NCBI GenBank assembly: GCA_964630775.1
Contig: CAZVYY010000008.1
Span: forward strand, 1-64,000
Length of the DNA stretch: 64,000 bases
Direction of reading: 5' to 3'
Origin: Anaeroglomus sp964630775
GTDB lineage: Bacteria; Planctomycetota; Phycisphaerae; Sedimentisphaerales; Anaerohalosphaeraceae
This document shows positions 17,964 through 25,790 of this stretch, piece by piece. The position numbers were made by a program, and so were the translations under genes. Position 1 is the stretch's first letter, and each line of letters starts with the position of its first letter. Under the pieces are notes generated by a model that worked only from the letters and a program-made list of their open reading frames with translations, was not told the DNA's origin and searched no databases.

Positions 17964-18058
17964 ATCTTACTTGAATATTTCCGTTTCGTCGCGGCTAAGT
18001 ACAGCAGCATCAACCAGGTGCTTCTTTTGCTCGCGGAATAATCATACCCGTTGGGTAT
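17964..18058 (-). promoter_or_regulatory. 95-bp conserved leader element, copy A
   Basis: This block, about 100 bases upstream of the dockerin-like gene ending at 17865, matches 45541-45635 over 95 positions without gaps (13 mismatches by eye). The 40 bases at the upstream end, read in the gene direction, differ at one position only. It contains a perfect inverted repeat ATACCC-GTT-GGGTAT at 18044-18058. Between it and the gene a second hairpin can form at 17931-17949 (GTGCGG/CCGCAC). Position and conservation suggest an operator or a structured 5' leader RNA. Confidence 0.6.
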
Positions 18059-18064
18059 TTTCTG

Positions 18065-19753
18065 TTAATCGGCGGATTCGACTTCAAATCTCGAATCCCC
18101 CAGCAAACACAAATCATAATGATTGGCATTAAAGCCATCCACGCGAATCGTACCGCCGTCGGTCACAAGAATAGACAGGAATCGGTCTTTGGATGTCAGC
18201 GGCACGTCCAGATCGATCAGGCTGTCCCATCGCACCTTTCCAGCCTTCGCACGAAGCCGGCCATCCACGGTAATCCAGACATCAAACTCAGCACTGGCAG
18301 GCGCCCCATCCTCAACGCCCATGATTTTCCCATAACTGATCGAATACGCCGTTCCTGCCGTCGTGCGAAACCGGTAAAGCTCCCGGCCGGCAAGATGCTT
18401 GCGAATGGCATTCAAATCAATCGTCACGCCAAGATTCGAATGCATAAAAAGCGCCAGGAAGGCAAAATCCAGACGCCGGGTCTTCATATAGCGTTCCTGA
18501 ATATCAGGAAAATAGCGTGAGTCTTTGTTAAAACTCAGTTCATTGTGGAATATTCCTGTGGTCTCGGGACAATCCGCAAATACATCCCCCTCAGAACTGA
18601 CAACCTGATTCCTCCCATTGGGGACAAATATGCCGTCGATGAATGGACAGTCTGTTATTTTCTGATACGTGTTGGTCGCCGAATGATAATCCCCGTATGG
18701 AAAATCACTTTTCTTGCCGGTAATCGGATCGAAATTGGCATACGCATCGCTGGAGGTTCCAAAGCCGCTGCCGCCCATAACCAGGTCACCCAGGCTGACC
18801 ACCTCCTGCCCTTTCCATATTTCATTGTTATCGGAATCAATCCGGCGAACAAAATAATTCGTATTGCAGGGGATTTCCGAAACCGCTGCAGTAATCCCGG
18901 AGATTCGCCAGGCTTTTCCTTTTGCAACCGTATGCATGGTTTTTTCGGCCCGGCCGCCCGCAATCAGCATGGTCTGTCCTTTGATGACATGGAGTTCAAC
19001 CGTTCCATCCATGGCCGTATCGACTCCAAATTCCGTCCCAAGGTCGATAATTTTGGAATTTTGCGTGTAAATCGTAAAACCCAGCGCCTCTTTCGGAACG
19101 CTGGCATAAACGCGACCATACATCAGGTTGACCTGATCTTGCGTGGCAATCTCAAATTGCGCCGGGGCCTCAATAACAATCCTGGCCTGATTATCAAACA
19201 GAATTTCAGCAAACCCCTTATCCAGTACGAGGGGTTCCCGCCGGGTCGATAACCGTGTGCCGTGCTTGAATGAAGTATTCGCCCCCCGCCACTTGGCATC
19301 AACACTGTCCGTCAGCGTCGCCACCTCACTGGCCGGCGGCGGCGCCACTCGCACAAACACAACCATCAGAATCAGCGCTGCCATGGAAAGGATTGCCGTA
19401 TAGAGAGGAATATGATGCCGGGATTTTGGTCGCGTTGGAACCTCTGCCGTCACCGCAGCCGGGGCGGGCGGCTCTTTTTCCACAATCGGAGCGGTTTTTT
19501 CATATTCCGACAACTGATTCCACAGATTGATATCCAGCAGATGTTCATCTTCAATCGTCTGCCGGGCAAACTGTCGATGACCCGGATTTTTCAACTGGAC
19601 ATACAGCCTGATACACATGCAGTAATAATCCAGGGCCTCCGGATCGCTGGCAATGCGACGTTCCAGATACGCCGTCTGCTCCTCCGAGATGCCCTGCTCC
19701 AGCGATTTTAGAACCAGGAGGCATAGTTCATGATTGTCCTTTAAATTGTTCAC
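18065..19753 (-). CDS. FecR-domain anti-sigma regulator with C-terminal carbohydrate-binding-like domain
   Basis: A 562-residue membrane protein. Residues 1-80 form a helical, cytoplasmic anti-sigma-like region, a single membrane helix spans about 117-136 (LYTAILSMAALILMVVFVRV), and the periplasmic part holds a FecR domain (about 180-290; GFAEILFDNQARIVIEAPAQ, IIDLGTEFGVD) and a C-terminal domain of about 200 residues like NPCBM (FNKDSRYFPDI; VTIDLNAIR). It starts at a GTG overlapping the sigma gene stop by 4 bases, with GGAGGA upstream. The pair should form a surface-signalling unit in which sugar binding releases the sigma factor; this is inference from family and order. Secreted protein genes follow on the same strand. 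Confidence 0.88.
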   Translation of the reverse strand: MNNLKDNHELCLLVLKSLEQGISEEQTAYLERRIASDPEALDYYCMCIRLYVQLKNPGHRQFARQTIEDEHLLDINLWNQLSEYEKTAPIVEKEPPAPAAVTAEVPTRPKSRHHIPLYTAILSMAALILMVVFVRVAPPPASEVATLTDSVDAKWRGANTSFKHGTRLSTRREPLVLDKGFAEILFDNQARIVIEAPAQFEIATQDQVNLMYGRVYASVPKEALGFTIYTQNSKIIDLGTEFGVDTAMDGTVELHVIKGQTMLIAGGRAEKTMHTVAKGKAWRISGITAAVSEIPCNTNYFVRRIDSDNNEIWKGQEVVSLGDLVMGGSGFGTSSDAYANFDPITGKKSDFPYGDYHSATNTYQKITDCPFIDGIFVPNGRNQVVSSEGDVFADCPETTGIFHNELSFNKDSRYFPDIQERYMKTRRLDFAFLALFMHSNLGVTIDLNAIRKHLAGRELYRFRTTAGTAYSISYGKIMGVEDGAPASAEFDVWITVDGRLRAKAGKVRWDSLIDLDVPLTSKDRFLSILVTDGGTIRVDGFNANHYDLCLLGDSRFEVESAD

Positions 19754-20295
19754 GACAATTCCTCCTGCTTATTACGCTGAACACACGCGATCAGAAATGT
19801 ATGAATGCGTGTTAATGTGCTGTATAACCCCTGTACGGGCCGGTCGATGCGTTTGGCCAATTCCTTAATCGAGATATTGAGCTGATACCGCATCGTAATC
19901 AATTTACGATCCTTGTCGTTGAGCCGGTTGAGGCATTTGTGCAGCAGTTCAGAAGACAACTCATCCTGTTCCTTCCTGCTGGACAGATGCTCCGAGATTG
20001 CGTCAATGGTGGACGAGGAAAATTTGATTCGTGGATTGGATTTTTCACGCTGGAGATGCATGATTTTATATCGGGCAATCGTGACCGCCCAGGACGCAAA
20101 ATCCGTCCCCGGCTCATACTGGTCAAACTTTTCCCATAATACCGCCGCTGTATCCTGAAGAATGTCTTCGGCATCCGGCACACTGGGGACCAGCATCAGA
20201 ATATAGGTCAGAATCAAATGGCGATTGGCCATCAGCAATCGGATGTATTCCGTATGCCGTGAATCCTTAGATGACTCCTGTCCCATCGATTCCAT
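19750..20295 (-). CDS. ECF-family RNA polymerase sigma factor
   Basis: A 181-residue sigma-70 family protein of the extracytoplasmic function type common in planctomycetes. Region 2 is visible (DAEDILQDTAAVLWEKFDQY, FASWAVTIARYKI) and region 4 carries the C-terminal helix-turn-helix (LNDKDRKLITMRYQLNISIK, ELAKRIDRPVQGLYSTLTRI). I chose the ATG at 20295, with AGGG just upstream, over a GTG at 20301. Its stop overlaps the start of the FecR-type regulator, the usual partner arrangement. Targets probably include the secreted protein genes downstream; this is inference. Confidence 0.92.
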   Translation of the reverse strand: MESMGQESSKDSRHTEYIRLLMANRHLILTYILMLVPSVPDAEDILQDTAAVLWEKFDQYEPGTDFASWAVTIARYKIMHLQREKSNPRIKFSSSTIDAISEHLSSRKEQDELSSELLHKCLNRLNDKDRKLITMRYQLNISIKELAKRIDRPVQGLYSTLTRIHTFLIACVQRNKQEELS

Positions 20296-20634
20296 AATCA
20301 CCCTATCCTAACTAACCATCATCTCTCATATATTAATTCCAAAGCATGCCCCGGATTAGGCTAAATTATTTAAAAAAATAAGTTTTTTATATTACTCTAT
20401 ATTCGACTATATTATGTATTAATATAGATATATAATCACATAAAACTTGTCACCCACGCATCTGTTTCATTTGGAACAGGGCTTGTTATGCAAAACAAAC
20501 CAAGGACTACAAAAAGAATTTGCAAAATCGAGGTGTTTTGACTATGTTTCGTATTTCTAACCCCATGCGGGCAGGGTGTTCGCCTTCAAACGTACATCGA
20601 CCCGGAAACAAAGCAGAATCAGGATTGGATCACT
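20296..20634. other. AT-rich divergent intergenic region
   Basis: This 339-bp gap separates the ECF sigma gene from the divergent E2 acyltransferase gene. Its middle (about 20360-20450) is strongly AT-rich with many TATA-like hexamers and probably carries promoters for both sides. No gene, repeat or riboswitch was recognised. The E2 start at 20635 follows AGGATTGGATC. Confidence 0.5.
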
Positions 20635-21765
20635 ATGGCACAGGAAGTCAGATTACCGCAGTTAGGCAAGGCGATGAAACAGGCCACAATTGTCGCCTTA
20701 AAGGTCGGCCTGAATCACACCGTCGGCAAGGGGCAGATTCTCTGCGAGCTGGAAACGGATAAGGCAACTCTGGAACTCGAATCCCCCGCCGCCGGGACAA
20801 TTCGTCATATTTTCTGTGCCGAAGGCCAAACTCTCGATGTCGGGACTCCGCTTTTTATGCTCGGCCAGCCTGACGAGGTCATCGACCCCGCTGTCCTGAA
20901 CAAATTGCAAGCCGAGTTAACCGCAAATCAATCTCCGGATTCCGGCGTTCCAGCCACAGGCCAGCCTGCTTCAGCCCAATCACCGGCCGACCAGGTTTTA
21001 AGCAAAATCCGCCCCGCAGCCGGCCCGCTGGGCGCCATTGAGTCGCTGCCTGCCGAGGCCAAGGCCCCTCTGCCGGACATTGCTGGCGGAACCAGAATCC
21101 CCCTGAACCGCTGGCAGAAAATCATCGCCGACAAAATGCTCGAATCCAAGCAGCAGATTCCCTGCTTCTACCTGAACATCCGGGCCGATATCACAGACCT
21201 GTCCGACCTGCGGGATCGCCTCAACAAGACCGCCGCGGAAAAATATTCCTTCAATGATTTTATTATGGCGGCATTGGCGCGAGGCATGAAGCAATATCCC
21301 ATCATGACCGGCCAACTGGGACACGACTGTATCATCCTGTCGCCCACCATCGACATCGGCCTTGCCATCGCTGCAGGCAATGGCTTAGTCGCCCCCGTCG
21401 TGCGAGATGTCGGCGGCAAGACGCTTGAGCAAATCGCCGCCGCCGGACGAGACCTCATCGCCCGCGCCAAAGACAACAAACTTACCGCCGACGACCTGGC
21501 CGGCGGATGCATCACCATCAGCAACCTGGGCGGCATGGGAATTGATTCATTTATCCCGATTGTGGTGCCGGGACAATGCAGCATCCTCGGTGTCGGGCGG
21601 ATCATCAGCACCCCGATGCCGTCCGGCAAAGGCGATATCCTGATCCGCAAGATCATAAACCTGAATCTGTCGGTTGACCACCGTATCGCCAACGGCGCCG
21701 ATGCAGCCCAGTTCCTCGACTACGTCAAAAAGCAGCTTGAACACCCCGACGAATTGGTAAATTAG
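20635..21765 (+). CDS. 2-oxoacid dehydrogenase E2 (dihydrolipoamide acyltransferase), orphan
   Basis: A 376-residue E2-type acyltransferase. Residues 1-80 are a lipoyl domain with the lipoate attachment lysine at about 43 (LETDKATLELESPAAG). After an Ala/Pro-rich linker comes the catalytic domain (about 155-376; RIPLNRWQKIIADKMLESKQ; ITISNLGGMGIDSFIPIV). The active motif reads DHRIANG at 348-354, with asparagine where most E2 proteins have aspartate. The peripheral subunit-binding domain, which normally holds E1 or E3, is not visible between the two. No E1 or E3 gene is adjacent, so the complex it joins is unknown. Confidence 0.88.
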   Translation: MAQEVRLPQLGKAMKQATIVALKVGLNHTVGKGQILCELETDKATLELESPAAGTIRHIFCAEGQTLDVGTPLFMLGQPDEVIDPAVLNKLQAELTANQSPDSGVPATGQPASAQSPADQVLSKIRPAAGPLGAIESLPAEAKAPLPDIAGGTRIPLNRWQKIIADKMLESKQQIPCFYLNIRADITDLSDLRDRLNKTAAEKYSFNDFIMAALARGMKQYPIMTGQLGHDCIILSPTIDIGLAIAAGNGLVAPVVRDVGGKTLEQIAAAGRDLIARAKDNKLTADDLAGGCITISNLGGMGIDSFIPIVVPGQCSILGVGRIISTPMPSGKGDILIRKIINLNLSVDHRIANGADAAQFLDYVKKQLEHPDELVN

Positions 21766-21774
21766 AAATCCAAT

Positions 21775-21811
21775 AAAAAATGCCCACACAATCCATTGTG
21801 CAGGCATTTTA
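21775..21811. terminator. Bidirectional terminator between E2 gene and zinc-ribbon gene
   Basis: A hairpin with arms AAAATGCC and GGCATTTT and an inner stem CACAAT/ATTGTG lies between two convergent genes. The A/T arms give a T-tract on both strands, so it can end transcription from both sides. Confidence 0.85.
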
Positions 21812-21834
21812 CAATACAGTAAAACGGATCCCGT

Positions 21835-22344
21835 TTACGACGACAGCTTGGCTTCCGCGTCGTGAATCAGCCCCTGTAAAATCTTATCCGGGATATCCGA
21901 CAACTCCGGCTCGGGCTTCTCCGCCCGGGCCATCGACGACAGCACTCGCAGGGCCGTTCGCTTGTAAATCTTCATCTTGGCGATGGACTTTTCCGCCCCG
22001 TCCAGTTCCGCATCCGCCATCTGCCGCAGGTACAGGATACACATCTTGATGACGGCTTTTTCATCGACCGCCTTGTCGCCGCCGATGCCGGCAGGTTCCG
22101 CGGGGACATCCTTTTCATGCAGCAGCTCCCGCGTCAGGGCATAAGTCTGGTTCATCATCATCCCGATTTTGGTTTCTTCACCCTCATCAATCGGCGCCAG
22201 CTTCAGTTCCGGCTCATCTTCCGACTTGGGCAGCGGGATATAGCAGCGGTGTTTGCAATAGGGACAACTGCCCCACTTGCCCCCGGCCGCATCCGGTGCC
22301 TTGATTTTCTGCTTACAGCATTCGCAATGGAAACTAATCGGCAT
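21835..22344 (-). CDS. Zinc-ribbon protein of unknown function
   Basis: A 169-residue protein. The first 40 residues form a C4 zinc ribbon (FHCECCKQKIKAPDAAGGKW, then CPYCKHRC). The remainder is mainly helical and charged, with a run of small hydrophobics (VIKMCILYLRQMADAELDGA) and no membrane segment. Similar N-terminal ribbons are frequent in small planctomycete proteins. It lies 12 bases downstream of queF and may share its transcript; no function can be given. Confidence 0.75.
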   Translation of the reverse strand: MPISFHCECCKQKIKAPDAAGGKWGSCPYCKHRCYIPLPKSEDEPELKLAPIDEGEETKIGMMMNQTYALTRELLHEKDVPAEPAGIGGDKAVDEKAVIKMCILYLRQMADAELDGAEKSIAKMKIYKRTALRVLSSMARAEKPEPELSDIPDKILQGLIHDAEAKLSS

Positions 22345-22356
22345 CGTTGAACTCCT

Positions 22357-22710
22357 TTATTTTTCGGCTCGATACTCTGCGGTTACATCCGTGGTAATCC
22401 CGCCGCGCGGGGTAAACTGCGAGGTCACCCGCATCCACCGCGGCTTGCAGGATTCAACAAGGTCGTCCAGTATCTCATTGGTCAGCCGTTCATAAAAGAC
22501 GCCCTTATTGCGATAACTCTGCATATAAAACTTCAGACTTTTCAGCTCGATACAGGACTTCTCGGGGGTGTAGTCGATCGTAATGACCCCGAAGTCCGGC
22601 TGCCCGGTCTTGGGACAGACGCTGGTAAATTCCGGACATCGGATGGTGATTTTATAATCCCGTCCCGGCCGGGGGTTATCAAACAGCTCAAATTGCGGTT
22701 TTTCGCTCAT
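22357..22710 (-). CDS. queF: NADPH-dependent 7-cyano-7-deazaguanine (preQ0) reductase QueF
   Basis: A 117-residue type I QueF that reduces preQ0 to preQ1 in queuosine synthesis. The active cysteine and substrate-binding residues are in VCPKTGQPDFG, with the family motif ELKSLKFYMQSYRN and the FYERLTN segment. Length fits the short unimodular form. It diverges from queC, the previous step of the pathway, and both have good promoters in the shared gap. Confidence 0.96.
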   Translation of the reverse strand: MSEKPQFELFDNPRPGRDYKITIRCPEFTSVCPKTGQPDFGVITIDYTPEKSCIELKSLKFYMQSYRNKGVFYERLTNEILDDLVESCKPRWMRVTSQFTPRGGITTDVTAEYRAEK

Positions 22711-22714
22711 GCAA

Positions 22715-22742
22715 TTGCCCTTTTTTTAAAAACTGGTATAGT
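22715..22742 (+). promoter_or_regulatory. Candidate sigma-70 promoter for queC
   Basis: TTGCCC (22715-22720) and TATAGT (22737-22742) are separated by 16 bases, about 50 bases upstream of the queC ATG. The -35 is only partly conserved. Confidence 0.5.
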
Positions 22743-22752
22743 AACGGTGGTT

Positions 22753-22780
22753 ATTGTACTGGAAATTGAGACTTTTGCAA
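22753..22780 (-). promoter_or_regulatory. Candidate sigma-70 promoter for queF
   Basis: On the minus strand TTGCAA (22775-22780) and TACAAT (22753-22758) are 16 bases apart, upstream of queF. It faces the queC promoter, so the two transcripts would overlap by a few tens of bases at their 5' ends. Confidence 0.55.
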
Positions 22781-22795
22781 GAAGTTGAGACTGAA

Positions 22796-23494
22796 ATGCC
22801 CCAAACGAATACCCAAAAAGCCGTTGTTCTGGTGAGTGGAGGTCTGGATTCGGCCACCACGCTGGCCATCGCCCTGAATGAAGGCTTCACCTGCTATGCC
22901 CTGTCGTTCCGTTATGGCCAGCGCCATGAGGTAGAACTGACCGCCGCCTGCCGGGTGGCAACCACGATGGGAGCGAAGGAACACCGGATTATCGATATCG
23001 ACCTGGCCGGGATTGGCGGGTCAGCCCTGACCGATACGACCCTCGAAGTGCCCAAAGACCGACAGGATATGTCGCAGGGGATACCCATTACCTATGTGCC
23101 GGCACGCAATACCATTTTTCTGTCGTATGCCCTGGCGTATGCGGAGGTGCTGGGAGCATTTGATATTTTTATCGGGGTCAACGCGATGGACTACAGCGGC
23201 TACCCGGATTGCCGGCCGGAGTATATCCAGGCCTTCGAAAAGATGGCCAACCTGGCGACCGCGATTGCCGTGGAGGGCAAGGGGCGTTTCAAAATCCATA
23301 CCCCTATCATCCGGATGACCAAGGCACAGATTATCCAGACAGGCACCCGGCTCAAGGTGGATTACTCCCTGACCCATAGCTGTTACGACCCGGACGAACA
23401 GGGCCGGCCCTGCGGCCATTGCGACTCCTGCCAATTACGGCTCAAAGGTTTCGCCGAAGCAGGATTGACCGATCCGGTCAAATATGCCGGATGA
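22796..23494 (+). CDS. queC: 7-cyano-7-deazaguanine synthase QueC
   Basis: A 232-residue ATP-dependent enzyme that makes preQ0 from 7-carboxy-7-deazaguanine. The pyrophosphatase loop is VVLVSGGLDSATT, followed by YALSFRYGQRH and YVPARNTIFLSYALAYAE; the C-terminal zinc site is in SCYDPDEQGRPCGHCDSCQL. I use the ATG at 22796, which gives the usual family length; an in-frame TTG at 22754 would add 14 unconserved residues and overlap the queF promoter. Earlier pathway genes (queD, queE, folE) are not in the window. Confidence 0.96.
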   Translation: MPQTNTQKAVVLVSGGLDSATTLAIALNEGFTCYALSFRYGQRHEVELTAACRVATTMGAKEHRIIDIDLAGIGGSALTDTTLEVPKDRQDMSQGIPITYVPARNTIFLSYALAYAEVLGAFDIFIGVNAMDYSGYPDCRPEYIQAFEKMANLATAIAVEGKGRFKIHTPIIRMTKAQIIQTGTRLKVDYSLTHSCYDPDEQGRPCGHCDSCQLRLKGFAEAGLTDPVKYAG

Positions 23495-23561
23495 AATCGA
23501 TAAGAATGGCGTGGGCAAGGGCCGGGTAATTTCGGACTTAATTATGAAAGGCGAGGATGAT

Positions 23562-23975
23562 ATGGACAAGGTAATCACTGGCGGATGTTTGTGCGGAGCG
23601 GTTCGATACGAGTATGCGGGAGAGGTTGGGGAGTCGACTTATTGTCATTGTGATGACTGCAAGCGGGCGACGGGGGGACCGTACACCGTGGGTGTGGTTT
23701 CAGTGGCGGCCAGGCTGCGGATTGTACGCGGCAAGGTCAAGGGATATGCCACCAAAGCCGACAGCGGGCGGAATATCACGCGGGAGTTCTGCCCGGAGTG
23801 CGGGTCGCCGCTGTTTACGCGGGCCGAGAAGTGCCCGGATCTTGTGTTTATCAAGGCGGGCAGCCTGGATAACCCGGAGGTGGTCCGGCCGAGCTGTCAG
23901 ACATGGACCGAACGGGCTGTGCCGTGGGCGTATATCGATGAACACCTGCCGCGGTACCCAAAGGGCAGGCCGTAA
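23562..23975 (+). CDS. GFA/CENP-V-fold zinc protein
   Basis: A 137-residue protein of the glutathione-dependent formaldehyde-activating (GFA) family. The metal-binding cysteines are in GGCLCGAVRYEY, YCHCDDCKRATGG and FCPECGSPLF, all in the expected order. I start at the ATG at 23562, with GAGG 5 bases upstream; longer in-frame starts overlap queC and add unconserved residues. Most members have no proven substrate, so a role in formaldehyde removal should not be assumed. Confidence 0.88.
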   Translation: MDKVITGGCLCGAVRYEYAGEVGESTYCHCDDCKRATGGPYTVGVVSVAARLRIVRGKVKGYATKADSGRNITREFCPECGSPLFTRAEKCPDLVFIKAGSLDNPEVVRPSCQTWTERAVPWAYIDEHLPRYPKGRP

Positions 23976-24007
23976 TAGACAAATCACGCAGAGAATTATT
24001 AATGAAG

Positions 24008-24112
24008 CAGCGTAGCTGAAGCTTCCAGCTTCAGGGGAGACAGGAAGCGGTTTGCATTAAGAACAAAGACCGAAGCAGGATGCTTCGGCAACGTTGAAAT
24101 ATACAGCGTAGC
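24008..24112. repeat. Small palindromic intergenic element
   Basis: Two direct copies of CAGCGTAGC (24008-24016 and 24104-24112) flank two perfect hairpins: CTGAAGC-TTCCA-GCTTCAG (24016-24034) and CCGAAGCA-GGA-TGCTTCGG (24070-24088). The arms of both share GAAGC/GCTTC. This looks like a REP-like or decayed miniature element between convergent genes; it may also slow transcription from either side. Confidence 0.45.
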
Positions 24113-24131
24113 CCACCCCGCAATTATCATC

Positions 24132-24923
24132 CTACGTTTTGAAGATGGCCTGCTTCAAAATGCCATAGGGCGTGAAGGCGCTGCGGGCGGACAGGAGGAT
24201 AGCCAGAAAGACGGTAATGGCCGTGCCGGTGAAGATAGACAGCATAATCGCAATCTGATAGCCGATTGCGGTCAGCGGGTCGTTACCGCCGATAATCACA
24301 CCGGTCATCATGCCGGGTAAAGAAACAATACCGACATTGGCCATCGTCGCCACCGTCGGGGTCAGGGCCTGATAGATGCTTTCCCGCAGGTAAGGACGCA
24401 CGGCTTCGGCAATCGTCGCCCCCTGCGACAAGGCCAGTTCATAGGCCTTTTGCCCGGTACGGATGGATTGATAAAACGTGCGAATGCCGATGATATCGGC
24501 CCGCAGGCAATTGCCCAGAATCATCCCGCCAATCGGGATGACATAGCGGGCGTCGAGGATTTCGGGCCGGGTCAGAATCACCCCCACAAAGATAAACAAT
24601 GGAATCGCGGTGCCCACCAGCAGCGCCGCAAACAACCATGCCGCAAGCCGACCGAAACGAAACTGTGCCCCCTTGAGAATGGATAAATCCGCGACGGTAA
24701 TCATCACCAGCAGCCACGCCATGTTCAGCCAGGGATTATTCAGGCGAAAGACGACCTGCAAATACAAGCCGACCAGAATAAGCTGGATGGTCATTCGCAG
24801 GACGGACGAGATCGTCTGGCCCAGCATCGGGACGCGATACCAATGGATAATCGCCAGCGGAATCAGCAACATCAGATAGCCTGCCGTAAGGGCGAGAGGA
24901 TGAATGGTGTCGGCCGGGTTCAT
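24132..24923 (-). CDS. fetB: FetB-type ABC transporter permease (UPF0014 family)
   Basis: A 263-residue integral membrane protein with about seven hydrophobic helices. Family-typical segments include GMILGNCLRADIIGIRTFYQ, ELALSQGATIAEAV and SLPGMMTGVIIGGNDPLTAI. In E. coli FetAB (YbbL-YbbM) exports iron and helps resist oxidative stress; the substrate here is inferred. The start overlaps the stop of the ATPase gene by 4 bases, so the two are translationally coupled. Confidence 0.9.
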   Translation of the reverse strand: MNPADTIHPLALTAGYLMLLIPLAIIHWYRVPMLGQTISSVLRMTIQLILVGLYLQVVFRLNNPWLNMAWLLVMITVADLSILKGAQFRFGRLAAWLFAALLVGTAIPLFIFVGVILTRPEILDARYVIPIGGMILGNCLRADIIGIRTFYQSIRTGQKAYELALSQGATIAEAVRPYLRESIYQALTPTVATMANVGIVSLPGMMTGVIIGGNDPLTAIGYQIAIMLSIFTGTAITVFLAILLSARSAFTPYGILKQAIFKT

Positions 24924-25615
24924 CGTGCCGCCTCCCCTGCTGTGACCGCCGACATCGTCACGGTGCGGTCGGCAATCGCGGCGATGGCGGTATCATGTGA
25001 GACCATCAGCACGGTTAAATCCGGCCGCTGTCGGAAATAGTCGAGCACCGCGGCCTTGGCCTCGGCATCCAGCGCGCTGGTGGCTTCGTCCAGCAGATAA
25101 ATCGACCGCCCCAGCAGCAGGGAAATCACCAGAGCCACCCGCTGTTTTTCGCCGCCGGACAGTTCGCTGATGTCTTTATCCAGCAGTGCCCCGCCGAGAC
25201 GAAATTGCTCGAAGAGCCGGGCCTGCCCAGATGGATCATATTTCAGATGGGCGTTGGCGTGATAGGTAAAAGGTAATTGGATGAGGTCTTTGACCTTGCC
25301 GGCGCCCAGTTGGGGCTCCTGCGAGACATAACCGATTTTGCGGCGAAGAGGCCAGACGGTTTTGCCATCGAGGATGGTGCCGTCAATGGTGATGGTGCCT
25401 TCCTGCGGGATAACAAAACCCAGCAGACAACGAACCAAAGACGACTTGCCGCTGCCGGAGCTGCCGACAAGCAGGACTTTTTGCCCTGCCGGAACGGTCA
25501 GCGAGAACCGACGGAACAGGACCTGTGTTCCGTATTCCAGCGTGAGTTTATCTACTACAATCGCATTACCTGCGGGATTCGTCGCCGCATTATCCATATA
25601 TTCGTCCGTTTTCAT
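24920..25615 (-). CDS. fetA: FetA-type ABC transporter ATP-binding protein
   Basis: A 231-residue ABC ATPase. The Walker A is GSSGSGKSSLVRC, the Q-loop YVSQEPQLGAGKV, the signature LSGGEKQRVAL, and Walker B IYLLDEATSALDAE, followed by the switch histidine in MVSHDTAI. It pairs with the FetB-type permease downstream. Its start region overlaps the small zinc-ribbon gene upstream by 26 bases. Confidence 0.9.
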   Translation of the reverse strand: MKTDEYMDNAATNPAGNAIVVDKLTLEYGTQVLFRRFSLTVPAGQKVLLVGSSGSGKSSLVRCLLGFVIPQEGTITIDGTILDGKTVWPLRRKIGYVSQEPQLGAGKVKDLIQLPFTYHANAHLKYDPSGQARLFEQFRLGGALLDKDISELSGGEKQRVALVISLLLGRSIYLLDEATSALDAEAKAAVLDYFRQRPDLTVLMVSHDTAIAAIADRTVTMSAVTAGEAAR

Positions 25616-25790
25616 CGACTATCACGGAATTGCCGGCCTGCTTTGCGGTCTCAATGGCCTTCTGCAATTTGTCCGCATCCGGAATCTTGAACATGCGTCC
25701 GCACTTGGGGCAGTACTGACGCCGATCCAGATGATGGATGGTCAGTTCAACCGTTTCCGAGCAGACCGGACATTTGGCTTTGATTCGCAT
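25590..25790 (-). CDS. Small zinc-ribbon protein
   Basis: A 66-residue protein with a C4 ribbon (AKCPVCSETVEL, then YCPKCGRMFKIPD) and a short helical tail ending in DENGRIYG. Such mini ribbons are common and usually unassigned. It overlaps the FetA start by 26 bases and is probably first in that transcript. Function unknown. Confidence 0.65.
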   Translation of the reverse strand: MRIKAKCPVCSETVELTIHHLDRRQYCPKCGRMFKIPDADKLQKAIETAKQAGNSVIVDENGRIYG

